Below, piece after piece: positions 45,024 through 57,102 of a stretch of DNA of 64,000 bases (position 1 is the first letter of the stretch; every line of letters begins with the position of its first letter). A program made the position numbers and the translations under genes. The notes beneath the pieces are model-generated. The model worked only from the letters and a program-made list of their open reading frames with translations. It searched no databases and had not been told where the DNA came from. The DNA is from Tachypleus tridentatus (Eukaryota; Arthropoda; Merostomata; Xiphosura; Limulidae), in assembly GCF_004210375.1 (NCBI RefSeq), contig NW_027467782.1:20315276-20379275 (forward strand). The letters run 5' to 3'.

Positions 45024-46660
45024 CTTATCTGATGTCTGTAGCTTCAGATTATTAACATGTCTTATCTGATGTCTGTAGCTTCAGATTCTTAACATGTCTT
45101 CACTGATGTCTGTAGCTTCAGATTATTAGCATGTCTTCACTGATCTGTAGTTTCAGATTATTAACATGTCTTTACTGATGTCTTAGCTTCAGAGTCTTTA
45201 CTGATGTCTGTAGCTTCAGATTATTAACATGTCTTCACTGATGTCTGTAGCTTCGGATTCTTAACATGTCTTTACTGATGACTGTAGCTTCAGATTCTTA
45301 ACATGTCTTCACTGATGACTGTATTTTCAGATTATTAAAATGTCTTCACTGATGTCTGTATCTTCGAATTCTTAACATGTCTTATCTGGTGTCTGTAGCT
45401 TCAGATTATTAACATGTCTTATCTGATGTCTGTAGCTTCAGATTCTTAGCATGTCTTCACTGATGTCTGTAGCTTCAGATTATTAACATGTCTTCACTGA
45501 TGTCTGTAGCTTCAGATTATTAACATGTCTTCACTGATGTCTGTAGCTTCAGATTATTAACATGTCTTCACTGATGTCTGTAGCTTCAGATTCTTAACAT
45601 GTCTTCACTGATGTCTGTAGCTTCAGATTATTAACATGTCTTCACTGATGTCTGTAGCTTCGGATTCTTAACATGTCTTTACTGATGACTGTAGCTTCAG
45701 ATTCTTAACATGTCTTCACTGATGACTGTATTTTCAGATTATTAAAATGTCTTCACTGATGTCTGTATCTTCGAATTCTTAACATGTCTTATCTGGTGTC
45801 TGTAGCTTCAGATTATTAACATGTCTTATCTGATGTCTGTAGCTTCAGATTCTTAACATGTCTTCACTGATGTCTGTAGCTTCAGATTCTTAGCATGTCT
45901 TCACTGATGTCTGTAGCTTCAGATTCTTAACATGTCTTCACTGATGTCTGTAGCTTCAGATTCTTAACATGTCTTCACTGATGTCTGTAGCTTCAGATTC
46001 TTAGCATGTCTTCACTGATGTCTGTAGCTTCAGATTATTAACATGTCTTCACTGATGTCTGTAGTTTCAGATTATTATCACGTTTTCACTGATGACTGTA
46101 GCTTCAGATTCTTAACATGTCTTCACTGATGTCTGTAGCTTCGGATTCTTAACATGTCTTTACTGATGTCTGTAGCTTCAGATTCTTAACATGTCTTCAC
46201 TGATGTCTGTAGCTTCAGATTATTAACATGTCTTCACTGATGTCTGTAGCTTCGGATTCTTAACATGTCTTTTCTGATGACTGTAGCTTCAGATTCTTAA
46301 CATGTCTTCACTGATGACTGTATTTTCAGATTCTTAACATGTCTTCACTGATGTCTGTAGCTTCAGATTATTAACATGTCTTCACTGATGTCTGTAGTTT
46401 CAGATTATTATAACGTTTCACTGATGACTGTAGCTTCAGATTATTATAACGTTTCACTGATTACTGTATTTTCAGATTCTTAACATGTCTTCACTGATGT
46501 TTGTAGCTTCAGATTATTAACATGTCTTCACTGATGTCTGTAGCTTTAGATTATTAACATGTCTTCTCTGATGACTGTAGTTTCAGATTAATAACATGTC
46601 TTCACTGATGACTGTAGTTTCAGATTCTTAACATGTCTTCTCTGATGAATGTAGCTTCAG
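45024..46660 (+). repeat. 37-bp satellite array, about 44 copies
   Basis: Tandem 'cttcactgatgtctgtagct' plus 'tcagattattaacatgt' units over 1.6 kb with recurring variants (tcggattctt, gatgactgta, ttatctgg). A block of six variant units starting at 45,231 recurs with the same variants from 45,638, an offset of 407 bp (11 units), showing block duplication within the array. Confidence 0.97.
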
Positions 46661-47397
46661 GTACTATAATTTCTTATTTGATTCTTCAAACATTTGACCG
46701 AGAAAGACTGACATTATTAATGTCACCTCCAGTGAATTCCAAGAAAGCCGCCCTTCGATTCCAGCCTTAGTGGTAATCGGGATGCATGTTCCATGAGCTG
46801 ATCGATAGATGTCTCCAAAATAACTTTATCAGTTCTTTTCTCTATGAGTATCTAGGTTTGGTCCATTTTATTATATTTTTAGGTTGCATTTTTATCATGT
46901 AATATAGTTAAAAATTAGAATTTAGCTTGGTTATAATAAAAAATAAAAATATTATCAATGATAATATTTTGTATGGTATAGATAGTACAAGTAAAATCAA
47001 TAAAACTACTTGTAATATTTTATGAAATACTTCACTCACTTATAATCATCATAGAGGGACAAATTTTGGTTTTTTAACATCATTGTATGAATATAAATAG
47101 CAATCTACAAAGTCGGGTCCCATTTGGGACAGTGGTTCTTTTTTGTGTGTAAAATAATTAAATTTCTTGTTATCTATAGATAAGATGATCATTTTGAAAA
47201 TATATCCTTTTAGCAGCATGTTCTTTTATTAATCTGTTTTCGAGAACAACTGGATGGATTTTAGAATTCGTTTGACATCAATCCTCATGTTATGATATAA
47301 ACGGCTGTTAAGTGCACATGTTGGTAATTTATTTCGAGAGTCAATATTTTATTATTGTTTAATTTTGTTCGTAACATGATATTTACAAGCAATTAAT
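46661..47397. other. No recognisable gene
   Basis: AT-rich apart from 46,700-46,800, which is more GC-balanced but gave no recognisable peptide in any frame. Confidence 0.4.
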
Positions 47398-47535
47398 TTG
47401 ACGGTCAAGCCCAATATTCGTTGTTAAAAGAGTAATTCAAGAGGTGGGATGGTGATAACTTGCTCTCTTCCCTGTAGTCTTACATTGCTAAATTTGGGAC
47501 GGCTAGCACAGATAATCCTCTTGTATGTTTGTATG
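47398..47535 (+). repeat. SINE family A, body fragment
   Basis: 'gacggtcaagcccaatatt' to 'gggacggctagcacagata', with internal loss of part of the body. Confidence 0.8.
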
Positions 47536-48029
47536 AAAAACAAAATAAATCGTTTATACCTTCCTAGTGTACGGTAACTTCTGGAATAATATGTAACATG
47601 TGACGATATTCTAAATTTATATATATTATGTAATTGTTTCTTGGTGAACAATTGTTAAAGTTTCCGATAAAAAGTACAACTGTTAATAATTAATCGTAAT
47701 TATGAGTGACAGAAAAACTAATAAGTATTCTATGATTTCTTTATCTTACGTTACAATTTCATTAACCTCGCTGTTTTGGGCCAAGAATATCTGACCTGAG
47801 CGCCTCTAAGTTTGTTCAGGATTTCTCAAGTCCAGTTACATATGTCATCAAAACGCTTAGCGTAAAATACCCTGTATCTTTGCGTTAATTTTGTTTTATT
47901 GAATATATGTATGAATGTTGTATATTTATCGATTTTAATGAATCAATTAATCAAATGTTTAATCCGTGAACTGTAAAACACATATTTTAAAGTGTTGTCA
48001 TATAGCAACAAACTGACCCACAATAATAA
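47536..48029. other. No gene seen
   Basis: AT-rich. Confidence 0.45.
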
Positions 48030-48870
48030 AAGGCCGAGGCTTTTGGTTTGTGTGTGACCCCACATAACTCCAAGAGAAAAAAACCTAGAAACTTAAAATT
48101 TTGCACACATACTACATGAGGGTATTATTACTTATCCACGTGTGTGCACATCTTTTTAATGAGAAATATAGTGAGAAACTACAAAGTAAAAAAGAGTAAC
48201 CGACATAGCACCAAGAAAAAAGAACCTAAACACCGAGATGTTGCACCCACACTGAAGGTGTGCACCTAGGTATTACTTATCCACGTGTGTACACACCTTT
48301 TCAATGAGAAATATAGTGAGAAACTACAAAGTAAAGAAGAGTGACCACCCTAACACCAAAAAAAAAGACCCTAGACACCGAGATGTTGCACCCACACTGA
48401 AGGTGTGCACCTAGGTATTACTTATCCACGTGTGTACACACCTTTTCAATGAGAAATATAGTGAGAAACTACAAAGTAAAGAAGAGTAACCACCATAACA
48501 CCAAGAAAAAAGAACCTAAACACCGAGATGTTGCACCCACACTGAAGGTGTGCACCTAGGTATTACTTATCCACGTGTGTACACACCTTTTCAATGAGAA
48601 ACATAGTGAGAACTACAAAGTAAGAGAGAGTAACCACCATAACACCAAGAAAAAAGAACCTAAACACCGAGATGTTGCACCCACACTGAAGGTGTGCACC
48701 TAGGTATTACTTATCCACGTGTGTACACACCTTTTCAATGAGAAATATAGTGAGAAACTACAAAGTAAAGAAGAGTAACCACCATAACACCAAGAAAAAA
48801 GAACCTAAACACCGAGATGTTGCACCCACACTGAAGGTGTGCACCTAGGTATTACTTATCCACGTAGATG
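48030..48870 (+). repeat. 145-bp tandem repeat, about 6 copies
   Basis: 'gatgttgcacccacactgaa' recurs at 145-bp steps (48,241, 48,386, 48,531, 48,675, 48,820); the first copy is more diverged. Each unit has 'tatccacgtgtgtacacacc', i.e. one CACGTG and a GTGTACAC palindrome. Confidence 0.95.
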
Positions 48871-49430
48871 TGCAAATGTGTGAGAAAATATTTTTATTAT
48901 GCAAATTAGCGAAAACCACATAGAAAGAAATGTCAGCGTCATAGTTAATTAACAGTATTATAAAACTGTTTATAGTAAATGGCATCATTTAGTGTTGAGC
49001 TTCGGCTTAACGTTGTTCTGAAATTAGAAGAATTTTTTTCAAGACTAAGATATGTTTTTATAATAAAATGTCGTACATAGAATCGTTTTATCCAAGAGAT
49101 GGGACTAATGAGGCAGTTCGGATGAAATACACAAACAAACAGTATTTTAACTCATTTATGATTGAGATTTAAATAAGTAAGAGATTGTGTAAATTTAAAA
49201 ATGTGATGTATATTTAACCAAATATACCTCGGAAAGAAATCCACATTCAAAAAAGGACTCCTTGTTACATATAGTTAAATAGCCAAGTCAGAGGCTAGTT
49301 AAGACACCAGTAGGGTTTGCTTCTATTTTAGACTTGATCAGAGTGAGAGCAGTTAGCCTAAATCATCCGTCGTTACCAAACATTTTACACATATAAGAGT
49401 ACTTTTACTGTTATTCATGAACCGTGATGA
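48871..49430. other. No gene seen
   Basis: AT-rich with no motif recognised. Confidence 0.45.
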
Positions 49431-49550
49431 CGAGAAAACCCACTTGTAGAGAAAATTATGTATTTAAAAACGGCTAGAATGGGTTGAGAAGGCAGTAATA
49501 GAGGAGCGAACAACGTTTCGACCTTATTCGACGTAATTAACTCGGTATCA
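49431..49550 (-). mobile_element. Degraded PLE terminus
   Basis: Minus-strand PLE end: 'cccacttgtagagaaaatta', 'aaaaacggctagaatgggtt', 'gaacaacgtttcgacctta'. The GAAAC box and GGTC arm survive, but the CTGANGA box is lost. Confidence 0.75.
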
Positions 49551-50012
49551 CATATTTGTTTATTACCGGAATTAATCTGTAAAAACGTACTTTTATGTTT
49601 AGCTTTAGCATAAAAAAATGTTTTATTTGTGTTTTGGTTTATGAGAAAATATATTTAGGGTACATAAAACGGAAATGTGTGTTTGTTCACTAGAGTTCTT
49701 ACGAAAATGCTTGTAATACATTGGGACCATCGATGTATTAAAGTAGTAACAATAGAAACAAGTAAACCAGAGTCTATAGGTTAAACATTAAGGACATCTA
49801 TACACCGATATCCCTTTTGTAACTTTGTGAGAATTTCCAAACAAAGAAACAAAATAATATTTAGAGATAAAAACGTCAAACTTCTTTTCCAGTAGTGACA
49901 CCTGGAGAGAACTTTTTACAACATACAGTTTTGTGTTTCTGGTACAAGGCATAGATTTTCTATTAAAAATTAACAAAAACTAATATATCTTTAGAATGTT
50001 CTCTTGTCTCCT

Positions 50013-50130
50013 AGTGGCACAAAGATATGACTGCGAATTTCCAACGCTAGAATACGGGTTTAGATACATGTGGTGGGCATAACAGAGATAATCCATAATG
50101 TAGCTTTGTGCTTAACTACAAATAAAGAAG
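50013..50130 (+). repeat. SINE family B
   Basis: Head 'cctagtggcacaaagatat', weak B box, then 'gagataatccataatgtagc' and the tail 'ttgtgcttaactac'. Confidence 0.75.
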
Positions 50131-50229
50131 AACTAGAATTGTTTTCATACGAGACATAAATATATTTCCCGAAAAACAGAAGAAAAAATTATATGATCCT
50201 TTTCCAGCCTTTCTGATAGTCAAAACCAT

Positions 50230-50535
50230 CAAATGTTACAAAATGTATAAAAAGAAAGTTGTCAGATGTGATTGAGGTACATGTTGTTAACACATTTAAA
50301 ATATGACAAATGTAACAAAATGTATAAAAAGAAAGTTGTCAGATGTGATTGAGGTACATGTTGTTAACACATTTAAAATATGACAAATGTAACAAAATGT
50401 ATAAAAAGAAAGTTGTCAGATGTGATTGAGGTACATGTTGTTAACACATTTAAAATATGACAAATGTAACAAAATGTATAAAAAGAAAGTTGTCAGATGT
50501 GATTGAGGTACATGTTGTTAACACAAGCAATTAAC
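50230..50535 (+). repeat. 77-bp tandem repeat, 4 copies
   Basis: 'gtataaaaagaaagttgtca' and 'gaggtacatgttgttaacac' recur every 77 bp with almost no differences. A recent expansion. Confidence 0.95.
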
Positions 50536-50569
50536 ACATTTAAAATATGACATTTTGCTTGTTGTTTAT

Positions 50570-50690
50570 TTGTTGAATTTCTCAAAAAGCTACATCAATG
50601 CCATCTGCACTAAGTCTGAAGAGACAAACTAGAGTGGAGGCAGATATTGCCACCCTGTTTCATTTCTTGTCAGACCAAATAATAGGATTT
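50570..50690 (-). repeat. Very degraded SINE family A
   Basis: 'gaatttctcaaaaagctaca' and 'gccatctgcactaag' recall the tail and start of the body in reverse orientation. Confidence 0.5.
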
Positions 50691-51165
50691 GACCTTCACT
50701 GTTATAATGAAAATATGTGTCCAATGTGTGGAGTACAGCTAGTCTGGACGATGACAAAATGATACCACAAAACAATTGTTCCAGACATCGTCATTATAAC
50801 CACCATGGGTCACTTTGTTACTTATAGCAAGGCTAATTCATTATTGTGTTCCTTATGAAAGTAAGGTAATATTCAAACGACTGTCATATGAGCTTTAAGC
50901 TCTGCAATATATAAATACATACATATACATAAGTAGTACTTTAAAGCAAACTGTATGATAAAGTACATTATCAGAATACATAAAAGTAAGAAAGAAATAT
51001 ACGAAGAGAAGAAAGCAACCAATACAACGTTCAATCAGTCAGATCATAATGTTTAAATACAAATTTTGTTTCACATTGGTTCAACAAGTTGCTCTGAGAA
51101 GTTTGAGTGAAAATAAACATGAACTTCATTGTTATAAATACACTGAGAAAAACACAAGAACTTAC
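50691..51165. other. No gene seen
   Basis: AT-rich flank upstream of the tRNA gene. Confidence 0.45.
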
Positions 51166-51237
51166 GGGGGTGTAGCTCAGTGGTAGAGCGTTCGCTTTGC
51201 ATGCGAAAGGCCCCGGGTTCGATCCCCGGCACCTCCA
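51166..51237 (+). tRNA. tRNA-Ala (anticodon TGC)
   Basis: A 72-nt cloverleaf. The acceptor stem is GGGGGTG/CACCTCC (one G-U) with discriminator A. The D arm is GCTC...GAGC, the anticodon stem TTCGC/GCGAA with loop TTTGCAT (anticodon TGC), the variable loop AGGCC, and the T arm CCGGG/CCCGG with loop TTCGATC. The internal promoter boxes are intact: A box 'tagctcagtgg' and B box 'ggttcgatccc'. Every stem pairs, unlike the worn heads of the SINEs, so it looks like a functional RNA polymerase III gene. No CCA is encoded, as expected for a eukaryotic gene. It decodes alanine GCN codons, mainly GCA. Confidence 0.96.
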
Positions 51238-51268
51238 GCGAAGTAGGCGATTGTACGAGAACTGTAAG

Positions 51269-51273
51269 TTTTT
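51269..51273 (+). terminator. RNA polymerase III terminator (T5) of tRNA-Ala
   Basis: First run of five T residues on the coding strand, 31 bp after the discriminator base. Confidence 0.75.
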
Positions 51274-51343
51274 GTGTATTTATACTTAACTGTTACCATT
51301 ATGTATGAACTAGCATACCGTACACCACTATTAACAGTACACG

Positions 51344-53797
51344 ATCGTTAAGAAACTAAGAAATTTAAACCAACGAATTATTAATAGAAGAAATGACGTT
51401 TATTTTATTCAACAATGTAGAAAGGAACAACTAACCCCTAATTTTGTAAAGGTAAAACTTTCAAAAAATTTTAATACATATACAAACATTATCCAAAATT
51501 CACAGAAAAAACTACTTAAAGCCATGTTGAACACAAAATACAAAGAACTACATGACTTACAAAAACAAAAAATGAACCTAGACCATCAACTGGCATGCTG
51601 CATTAAACCAGAGATTTACGGACTTATACAACGAAACATAAACCAAATCAATACTAAGAACGACAGAGACAAAAAGATCTGCCACAACAAAAAAACTAGA
51701 GAAACTAAGATGCAAACAACAGAAAAGACACCAACACGACAAACCGTTGACTAACCTCATAATTAATAGATCTGACTGACAATTAAACACAGACGAGATA
51801 CATCTACTTAACAAAGGACTCAACTTTGCAATAGCACCTAGGAACATTCCAACCATAGAAATCAAAACGTGTTTAGAAAATCTATGCAGGAGACTTGTGA
51901 TACTTTCTACAGAGAACAAAAACAAGGAAACAACCAACAAAAAGAAGATAACTTAGATAATTTTATTGACATCCAACAGCCAAACTTCCCAGGTAAAATT
52001 AAAAATTTATATTTTCCAGTAACACCTAAAAACAACATCTTAAACGATTTTTATAAGAATTTTCTCACAAAACCATCAACATAATTTCACAAAACAGAAA
52101 ACTAAAAAACAACCTTACAAAAAGAGACATTAATTCCATTAAAACCTAAAACAAGACAAAACATAAAAATTCTAAAAGCAGAAAAAGGTAACGCTATAGT
52201 CATAATGAACACGAATGAATACATCCAAAAAATGAATAACATCCTATCAGACACGAACAAATTTAAACCAATACACACAAATCCAACAAAGACACACGAG
52301 ACGCAACTGAACAAATTACTACTACAAATGAAAAAAGCCAACACAATTTCACAAACACTTTATTCCTACCAACGTAAAACCGACTCACGCACACCACAAA
52401 TATACGGCATCCCCAAACCTCATCAACCAGATTGTCCATTACGACCAATAATGTCCACATATGAATCGTTTAATTACAATCTTTGTAAATACATAGCATG
52501 GGCATTCTCCAAATATGTAACCTCAGCCAGCTCATTCATCAAAGACTCTTTTAATTTCAAGTCTAATCTAAATCAACTTAATCATAAAGCCTTAATGGCC
52601 AGTTTCGATGTTACATCCCTCTTTACAGAAGTTCCAACCACTGAAGCCTGCAAGATAGCCTTAGAACTCTATATCCGAGACCCTAACCCAACCATAGAAA
52701 TTCCCAGTAACCAGTTAGCAACCCGAATAGAATTCACCACGATAGAGACAAACTTCATGTTCAACAACCAAAACTATATACAAACAAATGGCCAAAGCAT
52801 GGGCAACCCAGTATCACCAGTTCTAGCCAATATTTTTATGACACAAGTTGAAACACAAGCAATTAACACAGCATTACATCCACCACTATACTGGTACAGA
52901 TATGTAGATGACACGGTTGCGGGATTCAAATCTACAGAACACATACTTAATTTTTTCAATCACATTAACTCTATACATCCCAACATTAACTTCACATGTG
53001 AACAGGAAGAAAGCAATCAAATATCATTTCTTAACCTCAAAATTACAAGAACCGACACACAATTCAAAACAGAAATCCACCGAAAAATCACCCATACTGG
53101 ACTATACATTCCTTGGGACTCAGCACATGAAACAAAATAAAAACTCAACATACTAAGAAACCAAATAAACACAGCCAAAAACCGATGCTCACCAGATAAA
53201 ATTAACGATGAATCAGACAAAATAAAACAATACTTCATCAACATCAATAAGTTTCCTCCACAAACCATAGAAAACATTATACGCAAACACCTAGACAGAA
53301 AGCAAAATCAACCAACTACAGTAAACACATCTCACGAATCAAAAAATCACGAAACCATATACTGCTGTATACCATATATTCCTGACATCAGCAAACAAAT
53401 AACCAACATTTGGCAAAAACTAGTAACAAAATACGACATTCCAGTTAATACCAAATTTATTCAAAAACCAGGCACAAAACTGAGGTCTATACTATGTAAA
53501 AACTACACTGACAAACACCAGACCAACATTATTTAAAAAATACAATGTGATAACTGCCACAACTTCTATATTGGAGAAACAAGTAGAAAAATGGAAACCA
53601 GATTCAAAGAACATAAAAAGTCACCACTCGTTTTCGAACACTGCAAGTGAAATAAACACAATATAACCATAGAAAACACTCAAATACTAAATAAAGAAAC
53701 AAACATAAACAAACGCAAAATTAAAGAAGCCTTACTTATACAACAACTTAAACCCAAAATAAACCAATATAAAGGAACGCCTTTATACCTATATTAA
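51344..53797 (+). pseudogene. PLE polyprotein: reverse transcriptase plus GIY-YIG endonuclease
   Basis: The N-terminal region reads from 51,344 and is open to a stop at 51,752-51,754. Frame changes follow near 51,735, 51,880 and 52,100. From about 52,117 one frame runs through the RT: 'KGNAIVIMNTNEYIQKM' (RT start), 'IYGIPKPHQPDCPLRPIMS' (52,400-52,455), 'GQSMGNPVSPVLANIFM' and the catalytic YVDD (52,901-52,912). In the same frame there are stops at 53,138-53,140 (TAA), 53,534-53,536 (TAA) and 53,648-53,650 (TGA). The endonuclease has 'IQCDNCHNFYIGETSRKMET' (53,540-53,600) and ends at 53,795-53,797. RT and GIY-YIG together define PLEs that prime by target nicking. The catalytic motifs survive, but the frame does not. 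Confidence 0.92.
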
Positions 53798-53924
53798 TAT
53801 AATAAAATAAATAAAATTATATATTCAAACATCTAACACCGCCCTCTACATTCCAACTTTCAGTTACACAACCCCTTTGAAACATGTGGTCAGCTTCCGG
53901 TCAGTTACCTCTTTCTTTGTGAAA

Positions 53925-53950
53925 CTGACGATGACCGAAGAAGGTCGAAA
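53925..53950 (+). ncRNA. Hammerhead-ribozyme-like core in PLE 3' UTR
   Basis: CTGACGA (53,925-53,931), GACC (53,933-53,936) paired with GGTC (53,943-53,946) around a GAAGAA loop, then GAAA (53,947-53,950). Hammerhead ribozymes are known in PLEs of many animals. Here one extra unpaired T sits between the box and stem II, and stem I is not obvious, so activity is not shown. Confidence 0.5.
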
Positions 53951-54030
53951 CGTTGTTCCAACCCAAACGAGCCGTTTTTGCATATAAATTTCTCAACAAG
54001 TGGGTTTCTCGACATCACTGATTATATAAT

Positions 54031-54621
54031 GTTTTGTTTTCAAAGTGTCCTGGAAAAAAAAAAAAAGTGTGCCTATGAAATCAAACCGACACCAAACTGG
54101 TGTCATAAATAGGTCATGTAAAAAATATAAACTGGTATATTCAATATTAGTTTATATAAAAAAAATTACAGTTTTCATGTTGTTATACCTTTTGCTTTTT
54201 CCTTGTCACACCAAACATGCTCGTATAATTTTTAAAATATCGTATCTGTGAAAACAGCTCTTGAAAGTGTTGGAGATATCCTGTTACTTAGACACAATCC
54301 AAAAAGGGATCACAAAAGAGTCAGCTGCTAATGAGTATCAAATACAGGTTAGATTTCGAATGCTAAAAACTTATAACCTACATGTCCTAAAACCATCTAT
54401 TACTCGCTGTCAGTGTAAAACACTTAGATATTTCAGTAAAAGGTGAGCTTATTTTACAGCGAAATGAATTGAAAAATAAATAAAATTTTACTGAAAACAT
54501 TTTATTTGAACAAAATATTTTAATCGATGTTAAAGAATAGACTTGTGTCAAGATTGACTTAAGTATAGTAATAATAATAATATTTATTTCCATCCATTTC
54601 ACAATGTGTTTAGCCTAACAT
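54031..54621. other. No gene seen
   Basis: AT-rich flank between the PLE and the next SINE. Short ORFs lack any similarity. Confidence 0.45.
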
Positions 54622-54893
54622 GACCCGGCTTAGCTAGGTGGCTAAAGCACTTGTCTCATAATCCGAATATCACGGGTTCGATCCCCTATCGTACCAAACA
54701 TGCTCGTCGTTTCAGCCGTGAGAGCGTTATAATGTGATGGTCAATCCCACTATTCGTTGGTAAAAGAGTAGCCCAACATTGGCGGTGGGTGGTGATGACT
54801 AGCTGCCTTTCCTATAGTCTTACACTCCTAAATTAGGGACGGCTAGCACAGATAGCCCTCGAGTAGCTTTGTGCTTAATTCAAACCAAACCAA
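54622..54893 (+). repeat. SINE family A, full length with variant head
   Basis: The head has a perfect B box GGTTCGATCCC (54,675-54,685) and A-box-like 'tagctaggtggcta'. The body is complete. The tail 'gtgcttaattcaaacc' matches the family B tail rather than the AAAC tail of other copies. Confidence 0.92.
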
Positions 54894-56811
54894 ACTTGTG
54901 TTAAGAGTGCTTAAATAATGATAATAATACTTGATTATAAAGAGTCAAGAAACATTGTTAAGAAACTCCGGCATAAATCGTTTCGTATCGTGATAAAAAG
55001 AAATCCCAGCACGGCTCAGCACGTACACATTTTCCTTGTAAAGGTCGTCGAGTAGATTCACTTTTACACGAAACTTGTTTTGTAAACCAGGTTATACGCT
55101 ACTCAAGTAGACAGCGATAAGGCGCTTGCACCAACCAGACTGGTAACTCAAGTAGTTACTAACTTAGTGTCTCAGGAATGTGGACGAATCAGTTGTTAAC
55201 AGTTACATAACAAGGGGCGTGTATGTATAAACATGCTCTATGGTAGTGTTCTTCATACTCATTCTACGGACAAGTATGTAGACGCACATTTGTTTGATCT
55301 GGACAAGAATCTATTATTTTATTTTTCATGCAAAAAAACTAGAGTAAACTTAATCTGCCTTTCGGAATGATTCTATGTTACTTTAGTACATTATATGTCA
55401 AAACATGGTTTATCTTGTTATTCATTTTAAATGACAATTGTGTCAGTTAATCACTTTTCTTTACAAACTGAAAGTTTTATAAATAACTTACTCATATTCA
55501 CACACACATAAAACTGATGATGTAAGTATTAGAGATTATACATCTTTAAAGGGAGACAACATCAAGATAAGACTTCATCATACATTTTTAAAGGAAACCC
55601 TCGTTTTGAAAGATACAAATCGTCTACGTCATCAGCACCCTTCTGATCTGGGTAACTCAATGTTATTGTGGATTCTTGTGCTACTTACCGATGTGGATCA
55701 TTTCATAAACAGCTTCAACGCTGATTTGTATTATAAGAAAGGTCATTGTGTACACCTTCGTATTTGTCAGAAAATGACCATACAATTGCAGGTTTGTTCC
55801 ACAGAAGTCTTACCATATACAGTATCATTACATCCACCTGACCACCACAACAAACTTAGCATTACCTACTGGAACGTTTACGAAAGAGAAATTCGTTATA
55901 TCATATATTTAATATGGCAAGAGTAGATTTGTCTAACAGGAATATTATCATACATAACATCATTATATCCATCTGCCTACCATTTCAAACTTATATTTGT
56001 CCGTCTAGATTGTTATCTAAGAATGTCATTACATGAGTCTGGCAGACGAATTTTTCAATCTATCAAACGCCAGAAATAGTATTAACAGTGTGGTTAACTA
56101 ACTGATCACCAGAGTAGTCATAGAAAGGTTCTGTAGTTTGACTGTTAGTTATAATCAAGATTAATTATTACTTATTGTAATTATTATATTCATCTGTAAT
56201 CAGTTATGACGTTCTTATAGAGAAGGATGAGGCAATTCGTGATGACAGTTCCTTTGAACCAAGACAAATAAAGGTCAAAAAAATTCTAAACCAGGTTGAA
56301 AAACTGGAAATCAATGACAGAATTTTTAGAACTGTTTGTAATGATAAGAACAGTTATGTTTGTTAGTTAACCATGGACATACTCCCTTCTGTATAATGTG
56401 ACGTAAACAGGATATGCAGTTTTCAGCTGGTAGCGAGACTAGACCAAAGCTGTTATCACCATACTGGCCTAGTGATTCAAAGTAAGCAGGACGTGTGTAC
56501 ATGAACTTTTTAACATTCCTACACCCATTCCTTTGCATCATTTTAAATTTCAAAAAGAAATGTAGATTTACAAATATTACAAAGTAACGCAAATATTACT
56601 CGACGTAACTAAAAAATTAGAAATTATCAAAAAATTGTAGTAGCTCGGCCTGAAAAAGAAGGTTTCTTTTAAAAAGTAAAATTATACAGTTTACTGTAGC
56701 AGACTGGTCTATGTATTATATAGTTAAACTGAGTGACATTAGTATCATCAGAAAAGTATTTTTAGAGCTAATTAACAGTTTTAAACGACACATCACACTT
56801 ACGCAGACGGT
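54894..56811. other. No recognisable gene
   Basis: AT-rich with a few more balanced stretches. A 106-residue ORF at 55,606-55,926 has near-normal amino acid composition and a 'gcaggtttgt' donor-like site inside, but matches nothing I know. The minus-strand ORF at 56,326-56,592 is likewise unassigned. Confidence 0.35.
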
Positions 56812-57090
56812 TTGTTTGTTTGTTTTTTGGAATTTCGCACAAAGCTACTCGAGGGCTATCTGTGCTAGCCGTCCCTAATTTAGCAGTGTAAGACTAGAGG
56901 GAAGGCAGCTAGTCATCACCACCCACCGCCAACTCTTGGACTACTCTTTTACCAACGAATAGTGGGATTGACCGTAACATTATACACCCCCACGGCTGAG
57001 AGGGCGAGCATGTTTAGCGCGAGGCGGGCGCGAACCCGCGACCCTCGGATTACGAGTCGCACGCCTTACGCGCTTGGCCATGCCGGGCCC
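56812..57090 (-). repeat. Full-length SINE family A with 12-bp TSD
   Basis: The TSD 'tacgcagacggt' lies at 56,800-56,811 and 57,091-57,102. Head, body and TTTG tail are complete on the minus strand. The ORF at 56,962-57,171 is only the SINE read in antisense. Confidence 0.97.
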
Positions 57091-57102
57091 TACGCAGACG
57101 GT

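Larger units (their letters stand above)
51344..54030 (+). mobile_element. Penelope-like retroelement, near-complete but inactive
   Basis: The longest PLE copy in the window: an N-terminal region (from about 51,344), a reverse transcriptase, a linker, a GIY-YIG endonuclease and a 3' UTR. The 3' UTR has a hammerhead-like core and the conserved terminus 'tgggtttctcgac...cactgatt' (to about 54,022). The 5' boundary is uncertain and may be truncated: an in-frame TAA lies just upstream at about 51,331 and no start codon is evident. It lies about 110 bp downstream of the tRNA-Ala gene. Three other loci in the window carry its 3' terminus. Confidence 0.9.

Noticed and set aside
45024-46660. Regular short repeats that might suggest a CRISPR array
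   Set aside because: The units are contiguous with no unique spacers, and the genome is animal. It is a satellite.
51578-51940. 120-residue minus-strand ORF over the PLE N-terminal region
   Set aside because: It is antisense to the PLE coding sequence; its hydrophobic look comes from the reverse complement of K/N/Q-rich codons.
55606-55926. 106-residue ORF as a gene
   Set aside because: No recognisable domain, no clear splice or promoter context, and no duplicate to test constraint; chance cannot be excluded.
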